A DNA stretch of 26,727 bases. It comes from CAZWFW01 sp964633445 (GTDB lineage Archaea; Undinarchaeota; CAZWFW01). The stretch spans positions 1-26,727 of the forward strand of contig CAZWFW010000007.1 in assembly GCA_964633445.1 (NCBI GenBank), given 5' to 3'. The translations under genes and the position numbers were made by a program. Each line of letters opens with the position of its first letter. Position 1 is the stretch's first letter. Positions 13,881-22,031 of the stretch are shown here, in pieces. A model generated the notes under the pieces. The model was not told the origin of the DNA, did no database searches, and saw nothing but the letters and a program-made list of their open reading frames with translations.

Positions 13881-15488
13881 ATGAGAAAGTATATTATTGT
13901 CACAGGTGGCGTATTATCTGGATTGGGTAAGGGAATAACAACCGCTAGCATCGCAAAATTGCTTCAATCCCGCGGATTTAAGGTAACTCCAATAAAAATT
14001 GACCCCTATTTAAATGTTGACGCTGGAACACTTAACCCAATAGAGCATGGAGAGGTTTTCGTTACTGATGATGGTGGGGAAATTGACATGGATTTCGGCC
14101 ATTACGAGCGCTTTCTCAATATAAGCTTAACAAAAGATCACAACATAACCACAGGCAAGATCTATAAAGCTGTTATTGAAAAGGAAAGGAGGGGTGAGTA
14201 TCTTGGCAAAACCGTTCAGGTTATTCCGCATGTTACTAATGAAATCAAGAGGGAAATAAGAGAGGTTGCTGAGCATGATGATGCTAATGTTGTGATTATC
14301 GAAATTGGGGGAACTGTTGGAGATATTGAGAACATGCCCTTTCTTGAAGCCATGAGGCAGCTAAAGCTTGAAGAAAGGAATAACGTTATATTTGTTCATG
14401 TAACACTTGTGCCGATAATTGATAAGGTTGGAGAGCAAAAAACAAAACCAACTCAGCATAGCGTTAAAGAGTTGAGAGAGGCTGGAATTCAGCCAGACAT
14501 AATTATTGGGAGGGCTAGGGATATCCTTGCCCCGGAAGTAAAGGAGAAAATTGCGTTGTTTTGTAATGTTGAGAAAGAGGCAGTTATAAGCAATCCAGAT
14601 CTCGATAATATATATGAGTTGCCTATTTTCTTTGAAAAGGAAAGATTAATAGATATTATCCTGAGGAAATTAGATCTCAAGCCGAAAAAGAGTGATTTGG
14701 GTAAATGGAGGGAGCTCGTTGATAGGATGAACAGAGCGAAAATTAGGGTAAGAATCGCTATTACTGGGAAATATACTAGGTTAAGGGATTCTTATATAAG
14801 CATCGTTGAGGCTCTGAAGCATGCTAGCGCATATCTTAATGTTAAACCAGAAATTGTTTGGATAGAAACAGAAGAATTTGAGAAGGATAAGAACAGAGTA
14901 TCAATTCTAAAGGAAGTTGATGGTATAATTGTGCCAGGCGGTTTTGGAAAAAGGGGTGCTGAGGGAAAAATAATGGCAATAGAGTTTGCAAGAAAGAATA
15001 ACATACCATTTCTTGGATTATGCTTCGGTTTTCAGCTTGCAGTGATAGAATTTACCAGAAATGTTTGCGGTTTTAAGGAAGCAAACTCTACTGAAATAGA
15101 TCCAGATACAAAATATCCAGTTATTGATCTCCTGCCTGAGCAAAGGAGAATTAAAAGACTAGGAGGCACCATGAGATTGGGTGCTCACAAGGTCGTAATA
15201 AAGGAGAATACTCTTGCATACAGAGTATATGGTAAGAAGGAAACATATGAGAGGTTTAGACATAGATACGAGTTTAATAATGAGTATAAGAACATTATTG
15301 AGCAACATAAGGGTGTGTTTTCAGGAACATCTGAAGGTGGTAGTATAATGCAAATATTTGAAAACCCGCAGTGCTCCTTTTTTCTAGCAACCCAATTTCA
15401 TCCAGAATTCAAATCAAGACTTGAATCCCCTCATCCCGTATTTCTAGCTTTTATCAAAGCAAGCTTAGGAAATAGGAAAAATACTTGA
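13881..15488 (+). CDS. pyrG: CTP synthase
   Basis: This 535-residue enzyme makes CTP from UTP, ATP and glutamine in pyrimidine synthesis. The synthase domain starts with VTGGVLSGLGKGITTASIAKLL (residues 7-28; P-loop) and has KIDPYLNVDAGTLNP, TDDGGEIDMDFGHYERF and IEIGGTVGDIE. The glutaminase domain has the nucleophile Cys381 in GLCFGFQ and the His507-x-Glu509 pair in FHPEF. The oxyanion region IIVPGGFGKRG is intact. Full family length with no anomalies. It is monocistronic, with a leaderless promoter, and its last 24 bases overlap the opposing membrane winged-helix gene. Confidence 0.98.
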   Translation: MRKYIIVTGGVLSGLGKGITTASIAKLLQSRGFKVTPIKIDPYLNVDAGTLNPIEHGEVFVTDDGGEIDMDFGHYERFLNISLTKDHNITTGKIYKAVIEKERRGEYLGKTVQVIPHVTNEIKREIREVAEHDDANVVIIEIGGTVGDIENMPFLEAMRQLKLEERNNVIFVHVTLVPIIDKVGEQKTKPTQHSVKELREAGIQPDIIIGRARDILAPEVKEKIALFCNVEKEAVISNPDLDNIYELPIFFEKERLIDIILRKLDLKPKKSDLGKWRELVDRMNRAKIRVRIAITGKYTRLRDSYISIVEALKHASAYLNVKPEIVWIETEEFEKDKNRVSILKEVDGIIVPGGFGKRGAEGKIMAIEFARKNNIPFLGLCFGFQLAVIEFTRNVCGFKEANSTEIDPDTKYPVIDLLPEQRRIKRLGGTMRLGAHKVVIKENTLAYRVYGKKETYERFRHRYEFNNEYKNIIEQHKGVFSGTSEGGSIMQIFENPQCSFFLATQFHPEFKSRLESPHPVFLAFIKASLGNRKNT

Positions 15489-15842
15489 AATTATCTTCAT
15501 CAAAACTAACCATATAATAACTAGAGACGCTACAAGGACTACTAAAGTCAATATTAAATTCTTTATTTCCTTCTTAAACAAACTCTCCCTTTCGGTAAGC
15601 TTAGGTTGGTTTGTGCTGGAAGTTTCCGTTGTGTAGAAGATCACATTATATCCCTTTTCGGTTAACTTAAGAACATTTTTCTGCTCATCATAAGTCAGAT
15701 AATTGTTTAAAATTAGCGATTTGCAAGCACTAACAACATCCTCTTCGGAGACATTTAGCTTTTTAGCAATATCAGATACCGTAGCGTTGCCCTCATGCAC
15801 ACTCTTCAGAATTGCAAGCTCAAATGGTTTTAGTCTTGCCAC
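15465..15842 (-). CDS. Membrane-anchored winged-helix protein
   Basis: The protein has 125 residues. Residues 5-72 form a winged helix-turn-helix (FELAILKSVHEGNATVSDIAKKLNVSEEDVVSACKSL, then a wing NVLKLTEKGYNVI), as in MarR- or IclR-like archaeal regulators. Residues 96-120 are one strongly hydrophobic helix (LILTLVVLVASLVIIWLVLM), so the DNA-binding domain would be tethered to the cytoplasmic membrane. It overlaps the permease gene by 23 bases, making it the third gene of a coupled unit. A role in sensing or regulating the transporter is inference. It also overlaps the end of pyrG on the other strand. Confidence 0.7.
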   Translation of the reverse strand: MARLKPFELAILKSVHEGNATVSDIAKKLNVSEEDVVSACKSLILNNYLTYDEQKNVLKLTEKGYNVIFYTTETSSTNQPKLTERESLFKKEIKNLILTLVVLVASLVIIWLVLMKIISSIFPIS

Positions 15843-17124
15843 CCTTACTCAACCCTATAGAATATATAACTCCTGGAAGTAAAATAAAAATATCAAAAAT
15901 AAGCAAGTACCCTTTTCCAGTTATTTTTGCAAGCTGAGGAATCTGAAAAAACGAGAAAACACAAACAAATATTGCTATGCTTGCTATTATTGCTGAAAGA
16001 GGTATCTTTATACCCTTCTCCTTAACCTTTAATTTAAACTTCAATACTGGTATTGAGAGAAACGTTATAAAATAGGTCAAAAGGACAATGGGCATAAGTA
16101 AAAGAAGAATTTCCGAAAAATCAATTAGGCTTGCCAAAACTATTGCGATTATTGCCTGCAATACTAAGGCATTGTGGGGGGTGCGATGTTTTTCATGAAC
16201 GTTGGCAAGTATTCCCGGTAGAAGCTTTTCTTTTGCTAGATAATAAGGTAATCTTGCTGAGGAAGCAATCCAGCAGTTTAAGCAACTAAGCATAACGAAT
16301 ATTGCCCCTATAGCAATAAACCCTCCACCAAATTCCCCCAGGAATACCTCGGTAGCTGTAGCTAATGGAAAGGGGGATTTTCCTAGTTTTTGCCAGGGAC
16401 ATACACCCAATGCGATAATGTTTGTTGTTAGGTAAAATCCGATAACTATTAATGTAGCTATTATTATTCCTTTCGCAACTCTTCTTTCGGCCTCTATGGT
16501 CTCCTCAGCAAAGAAAGTTGCTGTTTGCCAACCTATGAAAGGTTCAAGAACCAATGGGAAGTAACAAGTAAACTTCCTTTCAAACAACTCTGGTAGAACT
16601 ATGAAATGTTCCCTCTTAATGAAATAGATTCCCCACGAAATAAACGTCCATAAGAGCAGAATTGTAAAAATACCCAGAAGCATCTGAAGTTTTGCTGCAT
16701 AGATAATGCCTCTTCTATTAACTGCTGTTAAAATAACTATTACAGAGACGATTATCATTATCTTTTCCACATTGTCCAGGGGTTTTAGGTAGGAAACATA
16801 GGAGACCAGAGCTGAGGCCGTCATAGCAATTGTTATCCAGGATATCACCAGACACATCCAAGCCACAAAAAAACCTATTTTTCTACCAAACGCATTGGAA
16901 ACATAGCTATAAGGGCCTCCTGCATGTGGTAGTAAGCTTGTTAGCTCAGCAAAAGCCAATGCCATATAAATTGCTGAAAGACCAGCAAACATCCAGAGCA
17001 GCAGTGAAAGTGGGCCTATGTAATTTGCTAAAATTCCTGGCAACATAAAAATCCCAGAACCTATTATAGCGCCTACAAGGAAAAAGACTATATGCACAGT
17101 ATCTAGCTCTCTTCTCAGCTCCAT
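15820..17124 (-). CDS. APC superfamily amino acid permease
   Basis: This 434-residue transporter has about twelve hydrophobic segments. The APC signature GAIIGSGIFMLPG lies at about residues 18-30 in helix 1, where the unwound segment binds the amino acid backbone. GGPYSYVSNAFGRKIGFFVAW (helix 3) and EPFIGWQTATFFAEETIEAER (helix 6 region) are also typical. It catalyses amino acid uptake or exchange; substrate cannot be assigned. It begins ten bases inside the end of the nitroreductase gene and ends inside the winged-helix gene, so the three are probably one transcript. Confidence 0.88.
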   Translation of the reverse strand: MELRRELDTVHIVFFLVGAIIGSGIFMLPGILANYIGPLSLLLWMFAGLSAIYMALAFAELTSLLPHAGGPYSYVSNAFGRKIGFFVAWMCLVISWITIAMTASALVSYVSYLKPLDNVEKIMIIVSVIVILTAVNRRGIIYAAKLQMLLGIFTILLLWTFISWGIYFIKREHFIVLPELFERKFTCYFPLVLEPFIGWQTATFFAEETIEAERRVAKGIIIATLIVIGFYLTTNIIALGVCPWQKLGKSPFPLATATEVFLGEFGGGFIAIGAIFVMLSCLNCWIASSARLPYYLAKEKLLPGILANVHEKHRTPHNALVLQAIIAIVLASLIDFSEILLLLMPIVLLTYFITFLSIPVLKFKLKVKEKGIKIPLSAIIASIAIFVCVFSFFQIPQLAKITGKGYLLIFDIFILLPGVIYSIGLSKGGKTKTI

Positions 17125-17648
17125 GGTATACCATACCTATTTTTATAAGCTACTTCCATCAAAGGCTTCCTCTCAGGCTTAACAGCTTTCTCTTCCGGAT
17201 AACCTATTGGTACTATTGCTAGAGGCCTAATATTCTCTGGTAGGTTTAATATTTTTGAAACTTCATTTTCGTAAAATGCTCCAACCCAACAAGCCCCTAA
17301 ACCAAGTGCGTGAGCTGCTATCAGAATATTTTCAACAGCTGCAGCAACATCCTGAGCATAATATAGATTTCCTCTCTCACCATACCAACTTGTCGTTGTT
17401 TCGATGTTAGCGCAAGCCACAATAACAACGCTAGCTTCCGCAATAAACTTTTGGTTAAGTGCTGCAGATGCTAGCTCCTGCTTAATTTTATTATCCTCAA
17501 CAACAATAAAAATCCATGGTTGTAAATTTCCAGCTGAAGGTGCTGATATGGCACATTTAAGTATCTCCTCTATTTTTTCCTTAGAAATCTCACCTTTTTT
17601 AAACTTCCTTACACTCTTTCTCGACTTTATAATTTCAAGAAAATCCAT
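17115..17648 (-). CDS. Nitroreductase family flavoprotein
   Basis: The enzyme has 177 residues from the ATG at 17648, chosen because it yields the canonical N-terminus MDFLEIIKSRKSVRKFKKGEIS and because the longer frame to 17870 runs through the divergent DUF72 gene. FMN-binding features are visible: SRKSVRKF near residue 9, APSAGNLQPWIFIVV near residue 38, and ENILIAAHALGLGACWVGAF near residue 115. The family reduces nitro compounds, quinones or flavins with NAD(P)H; the physiological substrate is unknown. It is the first gene of the nitroreductase-permease-winged helix unit. Confidence 0.9.
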   Translation of the reverse strand: MDFLEIIKSRKSVRKFKKGEISKEKIEEILKCAISAPSAGNLQPWIFIVVEDNKIKQELASAALNQKFIAEASVVIVACANIETTTSWYGERGNLYYAQDVAAAVENILIAAHALGLGACWVGAFYENEVSKILNLPENIRPLAIVPIGYPEEKAVKPERKPLMEVAYKNRYGIPWS

Positions 17649-17651
17649 AAA

Positions 17652-17683
17652 AATATTATTTGATAAAATGCGGTATATAAATA
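17652..17683. promoter_or_regulatory. Overlapping divergent promoters (nitroreductase / DUF72)
   Basis: Only 39 bases separate the two starts. TATTTATATAC (17683-17673, minus sense) lies about 30 bases before the nitroreductase ATG. AATATTATT (17652-17660) lies about 32 bases before the DUF72 ATG. Each would give an almost leaderless transcript, and their binding sites interleave, so the two genes may exclude or coordinate each other. Confidence 0.4.
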
Positions 17684-17687
17684 ACAT

Positions 17688-18428
17688 ATGATAAAAGTTG
17701 GTTGTTGTGGATTTTCCTGCGGGTTTAGCAAGTATATTAAAGAATTTGAGGTAGTTGAGGTTCAGAGGACATTTTATGATTTGCCAAGGAAAAACACCGT
17801 TGAAAAATGGAGGGAGAGCGCTCCTGAGGATTTTGAATTCACACTGAAGTGTTGGCAAGTAATAACACATCCATGCAGCAGTCCGACTTGGAGAAAAATA
17901 AAAAGGGAGCTTGCCAATAAGGAAAACTACGGATTTTTTAAGCCAACAAAGGAAAATTTTGAGGCTTGGGAAAACTTTGCTGATATCGCTAAGATGTTAA
18001 AAACAAAAATAGTTGTCTTCCAGTGCCACCCAAAATTTGAAGCAAGTAAGGAAAATATAGAAAATATGAAAAATTTCTTTAATAGCATTGAAAGAAAGAG
18101 CATGATCTTTGCATTTGAACCTAGAAATAAAAGCTGGACCGATAAAATTGTGAGAGAAATTTGTCAAGAGCTTGAATTAACGCATTGCGTCGATATTTTT
18201 GCTAGAGACCCTGCATACATAAAAAATGTAGCTTATATTAGACTACACGGCAAACCTCCTGGGAGTGCTATGTATAAATACAAGTATAAGGAAAAGGATT
18301 TGGAATGGTTAAAGGATAAAATTAACGATGTAGGGAAAAATGTCAAAGATGTGTATGTCATGTTCAACAACATATACATGCGGGATGATGCCCTCGCTTT
18401 TAAATATCTTTTGAGCCAACAACCTTGA
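17688..18428 (+). CDS. DUF72 family protein
   Basis: This 246-residue member of DUF72 has a TIM-barrel fold of unknown function, common in archaea and bacteria. Family marks are the N-terminal VGCCGFSCGFSKYIKEFEVVEVQRTFYDLP (family: GTSGW...F...VE.N.TFY..P), FVVLK-like FEFTLKCWQVITHP, and FAFEPRNKSW near residue 144, where a conserved acidic/basic pair lines the barrel. Many Cys occur near the N-terminus. Its 3' end overlaps the opposing regulator gene by 29 bases. The family assignment is secure; no reaction is known. Confidence 0.88.
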   Translation: MIKVGCCGFSCGFSKYIKEFEVVEVQRTFYDLPRKNTVEKWRESAPEDFEFTLKCWQVITHPCSSPTWRKIKRELANKENYGFFKPTKENFEAWENFADIAKMLKTKIVVFQCHPKFEASKENIENMKNFFNSIERKSMIFAFEPRNKSWTDKIVREICQELELTHCVDIFARDPAYIKNVAYIRLHGKPPGSAMYKYKYKEKDLEWLKDKINDVGKNVKDVYVMFNNIYMRDDALAFKYLLSQQP

Positions 18429-19317
18429 TAAAATCCTCTGCATTCTCAAATTCCTTTAAAAGAGATTCCTGAACAATAGAGACCCTCTTCATAGAGTATC
18501 CAGCATCGCTACCTTTTCTTGTTATAACCACGGCATAGCTTCGTAATATCTTAGAAACACAGTTGAGTAAAGATAATTTCTCAATCTCTACTTCTTTATT
18601 AACCTCAGCCAAAAATTTGCACGACTTATATCTGGCAAGAAAGTCAAAAGGTGCGTATCTCGTCAGCAAAATTTTGAATCCCAAACCCTCAAACCTCTTA
18701 CATGCAACTCTTACTTCTTTTCTAACCTCGAATTTTTCATCCTCATCTAGTTTGTACTTCGAGGCTTCCTCAAAAACATTAATTGGTTCTATAATATTCC
18801 ATCCAAACAAATCGTACAACCTTCTGGCAACTTCAAGAAAAACCTTACATCTACTTCGTTCATACTCATAAACAGCTTTTCTTGAGACTCCCAAGAGATC
18901 GGCTAGATCCCCTAAGCTATAATTCTTTTGAACTCTTATCCTTCTAAGATTTTCCTGAGAAATCTTAACATAGTAACCTCCTCTTTCAGACATCACAAAA
19001 ATTGGCATACCTTGGAGAATCTTTCTTAGAGTATTAAGATTAACCGCAACAACCCCATATCTCCTATAGATTACGTCCTCCTCTGCAGCACCCACAACCA
19101 GCAAAGGGATTGCTTTGAAAAAGAAAGCTATTTTCTTTAATTCCGCAGCATGATACCTCCTAAAGTTATCCAATTCATTTGCAACCTTTACAAACAAAAG
19201 GAGATTTCCCCTTTTAGTAATAATGTCAAAGCAGCTCTTATCAAGAAATAATGTTGAAAAACCCGCTTCTCTAAAAATTTCGCAGACACTGTCAACCAGA
19301 TAGGTTTTTACCATCAT
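18400..19317 (-). CDS. COG1395-type HTH protein with duplicated nuclease-like domain
   Basis: The protein has 305 residues. A Cro/C1-type helix-turn-helix spans residues 123-173 (NYSLGDLADLLGVSRKAVYEYERSR). The N-terminal region (about 5-105) and C-terminal region (about 205-300) resemble each other: GFSTLFLDKSCFDIITKRG...LLFVKVANELD against GFKILLTRYAPFDFLARYK...FLAEVNKEVE. This looks like an internal duplication of a restriction-endonuclease-like fold, with catalytic residues largely lost. The layout matches the archaeal COG1395 putative transcription regulators. Residue 1 or 2 may be the start. The gene begins only 21 bases from the divergent archaeosortase gene. Confidence 0.75.
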   Translation of the reverse strand: MMVKTYLVDSVCEIFREAGFSTLFLDKSCFDIITKRGNLLLFVKVANELDNFRRYHAAELKKIAFFFKAIPLLVVGAAEEDVIYRRYGVVAVNLNTLRKILQGMPIFVMSERGGYYVKISQENLRRIRVQKNYSLGDLADLLGVSRKAVYEYERSRCKVFLEVARRLYDLFGWNIIEPINVFEEASKYKLDEDEKFEVRKEVRVACKRFEGLGFKILLTRYAPFDFLARYKSCKFLAEVNKEVEIEKLSLLNCVSKILRSYAVVITRKGSDAGYSMKRVSIVQESLLKEFENAEDFIKVVGSKDI

Positions 19318-19338
19318 CTTCCCAATCCATAATATATT

Positions 19339-19980
19339 ATGTTGGCTTATTATCTAAAGAATTTGTGTAGGAGGGTTTTAAAAAGTATAAAGGAATATCT
19401 AAGTAGTAAGAGAAATGTCAGGAAACTGCTTATATATTGTGAATTTATTGTTAGATGTTTTGCAATTCTATCCTTGCTCTTCGTCGTAGATATCTTGCAT
19501 ATTTATCCAATAAAAATCCAAGAAATTATTGCCAGTCAAGTTTCTTCCATGTTAAGTTTGATGAACGTTCCCCATAGCCACGAATACTTTCACATATTCA
19601 TGAAGGTTGACAATAGTATGTATGATCTCGCTATAGACAGGGATTGTATTGGATGGAAATCCTGCCTGCTTTTTTTTGCGTTAGTGTTTGCTGTGCCATC
19701 AATTCCTTTGAAAAAAAGAATTTTGGGAATATTAATTTTCTCCCCCATCTTATACATCGTAAATATCGCAAGATTAGCAACAACCTTCTATCTAGGCTAC
19801 ATATACGGAGCAAAGGTTTTAGATGTTGTACACGAGTATTTGTGGAGGGAGGGTTTAGCTTTTTTTGTTTTTTTAAGTTGGATTCTTTGGTTAAAATATA
19901 TTGTTGGGGAAACAAAAATTTCATACAAAAACACAATACTCTATAAAATCTTTAAAAGTAAACTTAAAGCGCTAGACTGA
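19339..19980 (+). CDS. Archaeosortase/exosortase family transpeptidase
   Basis: This 213-residue integral membrane protein has the catalytic triad of the archaeosortase/exosortase family: Cys103 in DCIGWKS, Arg145 in NIARLA and His165 in DVVHEYLWREG. They sit at the outer membrane face between hydrophobic helices (about 36-52, 108-120, 128-148, 172-190). These enzymes cut C-terminal sorting signals of exported proteins and probably attach the protein to a lipid. No protein with such a C-terminal signal is seen in this window. The gene is followed two bases later by rnp3, and no alternative start downstream fits. The specific subfamily was not determined. Confidence 0.85.
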   Translation: MLAYYLKNLCRRVLKSIKEYLSSKRNVRKLLIYCEFIVRCFAILSLLFVVDILHIYPIKIQEIIASQVSSMLSLMNVPHSHEYFHIFMKVDNSMYDLAIDRDCIGWKSCLLFFALVFAVPSIPLKKRILGILIFSPILYIVNIARLATTFYLGYIYGAKVLDVVHEYLWREGLAFFVFLSWILWLKYIVGETKISYKNTILYKIFKSKLKALD

Positions 19981-19982
19981 AA

Positions 19983-20708
19983 ATGGGTGTGTTAGATCTT
20001 TGCTACGACCTGCATAACCATGCCATTCTATCCTGCAGAGATTTTTCTTTTATAAAAAAATTTGGATACAGAAAAATTGGCGCCGTATTTGATGCCAAAT
20101 CATTGGATCCCGAGATGTTTTATGAAATAGATAATATCGCAAAAAAAGAGGGCATCAGCGTATTTCTCGGTGCTGAAGTGTATGCTGATAGTTTAGCTGA
20201 ATTAAAATCCTTGGCTAAGGAAGCAAGGAAATATGCGGATTTCGTTATAGCGCATGGTGGTGATCTGAAAATAAACAGACATGCCTTAAAGTTTGTGGAT
20301 ATTCTTGCTCATCCAGAGAGAGGTAGAAAAGATTCGGGGTTCGATTACATCATGGCGAAAATAGCTAAAAAAAATAATGTTGCTATAGAACTCAACTTCA
20401 GAAGTTTTCTGGCCGAAAACGGACTAGGACAGATAAGGGTTATGGAGCATTTTAAGAACAACATTAAGCTTGCGAGAAAATACGGTGTAAAATTAATAAT
20501 TACAACTGGCGCTAAAAGCATTTATGATATAAGATCACCCAGAGAGATTTACGCTTTCTTCGAGTACATAGGTATGAGCAGGGAGGAGCTGCTAAAGGCG
20601 ATGATTTATAATCCGAAGGAAATAGTGGAGAGAGGTAGAATGAGGAAAAGTAAAGATTATATTATGCCTGGCATCAGAGTTATAAAATGGGGAGAAAAGA
20701 AGAATTAG
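19983..20708 (+). CDS. rnp3: RNase P protein component 3 (Rpp30)
   Basis: This 241-residue archaeal Rpp30 has a TIM-barrel fold and is one of the protein subunits of RNase P, which trims tRNA 5' ends. Recognisable blocks are YDLHNHAI near residue 8, VFLGAEVYADS, VDILAHPERGRKDSGFDYIMAK (residues 103-124), AIELNFRSFL, and LIITTGAKSIYDIRSPRE near residue 165. It is joined to the archaeosortase gene with a two-base gap and overlaps the uracil-DNA glycosylase gene by 22 bases, so the three are probably cotranscribed. L7Ae, another archaeal RNase P subunit, is encoded at 4614. Confidence 0.93.
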   Translation: MGVLDLCYDLHNHAILSCRDFSFIKKFGYRKIGAVFDAKSLDPEMFYEIDNIAKKEGISVFLGAEVYADSLAELKSLAKEARKYADFVIAHGGDLKINRHALKFVDILAHPERGRKDSGFDYIMAKIAKKNNVAIELNFRSFLAENGLGQIRVMEHFKNNIKLARKYGVKLIITTGAKSIYDIRSPREIYAFFEYIGMSREELLKAMIYNPKEIVERGRMRKSKDYIMPGIRVIKWGEKKN

Positions 20709-21289
20709 ATAATCTTAAGCGTGAGGTCCTTTCTTGCAAAAAATGTGCCTTATACAAAACCAGAAACAATGTTGTATTTGGCGAGGGTAATGAAAATGCT
20801 GAAGTAATGTTTATAGGAGAAGCTCCAGGAAAGCAAGAAGATTTGCAAGGCAGGCCCTTTGTTGGTTCTGCTGGAAAATTGTTAACCGAGTTGATAGAGA
20901 ATATTCTTAAGTTGAAGCGGAGCGATGTTTACATTGCGAATGTCTTAAAGTGCAGGCCTCCAGGCAATAGAGATCCCAAAGAAAATGAAATCATAGCATG
21001 CAAAGGATATCTTGAAAAGCAAATTGAGATAATAAATCCAAAAATTCTTTGCGCGTTAGGAAGGTTCGCTGCAAATTTTCTTGCTGAGAAATATAAAATA
21101 AAATTTAATTCGATAATGCAAGATCACGGTAAAGTATTTTTTGTTGATAACAAGAAAATAATTTTTACCTTCCACCCAGCAGCTGCTCTTTATAAACCTT
21201 ACATAAAAGAGTTACTTGAGAAGGATTTCAAAATTTTGAGCAAGTTAACTGATTTGAAGAGAAGAAATATTACACTTTACGATTTTTAG
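20687..21289 (+). CDS. udg: Uracil-DNA glycosylase, family 4 (iron-sulfur)
   Basis: This 200-residue enzyme removes uracil arising from cytosine deamination, important at high temperature. Four Cys for the 4Fe-4S cluster are C17 and C20 (CKKC), C89 (NVLKCRPPGNRDP) and C105 (ACKGY). Motif 1 GEAPGKQEDLQGRPFVGSAG (44-63) contains the family-4 Glu (E45) in place of the Asp of family 1. The C-terminal motif is HPAA with H163. Length is typical. It overlaps rnp3 by 22 bases at its start. The following oligo-T region ends the unit before the convergent vapC. Confidence 0.95.
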   Translation: MGRKEELDNLKREVLSCKKCALYKTRNNVVFGEGNENAEVMFIGEAPGKQEDLQGRPFVGSAGKLLTELIENILKLKRSDVYIANVLKCRPPGNRDPKENEIIACKGYLEKQIEIINPKILCALGRFAANFLAEKYKIKFNSIMQDHGKVFFVDNKKIIFTFHPAAALYKPYIKELLEKDFKILSKLTDLKRRNITLYDF

Positions 21290-21328
21290 CTAAGATAAAA
21301 ACTTTTGGTGTTGAGTTTCATTACATTC

Positions 21329-21760
21329 CTATATGACGCGTTTGAATAAATCTTTTGGACTAACCCTTTTTATCTCCTCTACTTTATCAAGATCCTTATC
21401 ATAACTTATAATTTCGTTCACATTGTTTTTAAGAGCGCAAGCAGCGTGAATGGCATCTCTTGGTTTTATATCATAAATCTCAATAAATTTCTGAGCTTTC
21501 AAAGTTATGTCTAGTGTTACAGGAAGAAATTTTAGATGTGGAAACCTTAAAAATTTTTCACCAATATCTATGGAAGCTTCTTTTCCTAAAAACTTTCTTA
21601 CAACCCAAACTACCTCATCCCAAGTGAGTACAGAGGTTAATGCTTCTAACCGTCCTTCAGCAATTTTTAATAGAACAAGTCTAGAAAATTTAGCTTTTTT
21701 TTCTACTTTTTCATCTGCAATAATAGGATATATAAAAACATTTGAATCAATGTACTTCAT
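21329..21760 (-). CDS. vapC: PIN-domain toxin (VapC-like ribonuclease)
   Basis: This 143-residue PIN-domain protein is a probable RNA-cleaving toxin. The acidic metal site is visible: D5 (YIDSNVF), E49 (LTWDEVVW), D102 (KPRDAIHAA) and D121/D123 (ISYDKDLD). The ATG at 21760 is chosen because GAGGAGGAAT stands at ideal Shine-Dalgarno distance; a start at 21778 would add an atypical MCWRRN extension. It overlaps the antitoxin gene by 14 bases, so toxin translation is coupled to antitoxin translation. Confidence 0.88.
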   Translation of the reverse strand: MKYIDSNVFIYPIIADEKVEKKAKFSRLVLLKIAEGRLEALTSVLTWDEVVWVVRKFLGKEASIDIGEKFLRFPHLKFLPVTLDITLKAQKFIEIYDIKPRDAIHAACALKNNVNEIISYDKDLDKVEEIKRVSPKDLFKRVI

Positions 21761-21995
21761 ATTCCTCCTCCAACACACGTTTTATCTCTTTAACATCCAC
21801 TTTTCTCTTAAGCTTTTTTGAGTGTTTGGTAAAATCTTCTATAAATTTTTTTGGGTCAATTGCTGGCCTAATTATTATTTCATTTTCGTAGACCTCAAGA
21901 ATAATATCACTACCAGGCTTTATACCTAGGTATTCTCTCACAACTTTTGGTATAATCAATTGCCCTTTTGGTCCAATTGTTCTTTTTATCTGCAT
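21747..21995 (-). CDS. vapB: AbrB/SpoVT-type antitoxin (VapB-like)
   Basis: This 82-residue protein has a swapped-hairpin AbrB DNA-binding domain in residues 1-47: TIGPKGQLIIPKVVREYLGIKPGSDIILEV, followed by NEIIIRP. The charged helical C-terminus (50-82) is the part that would wrap and inhibit the PIN toxin. It should also repress its own promoter, which is plausible in the AT-rich 36-base gap before it (ACTATAAAGT near 22005). It lies just downstream of mtnA on the same strand but probably has its own promoter. Confidence 0.88.
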   Translation of the reverse strand: MQIKRTIGPKGQLIIPKVVREYLGIKPGSDIILEVYENEIIIRPAIDPKKFIEDFTKHSKKLKRKVDVKEIKRVLEEEYEVH

Positions 21996-22031
21996 GATTA
22001 CTTTATAGTTAAACTTTGTAAAACTTTTTAT

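Noticed and set aside
17649..17870. N-terminal extension of the nitroreductase to 17870
   Set aside because: It overlaps the 5' part of the divergent DUF72 gene and is absent from the family. The 17648 start gives the canonical N-terminus.
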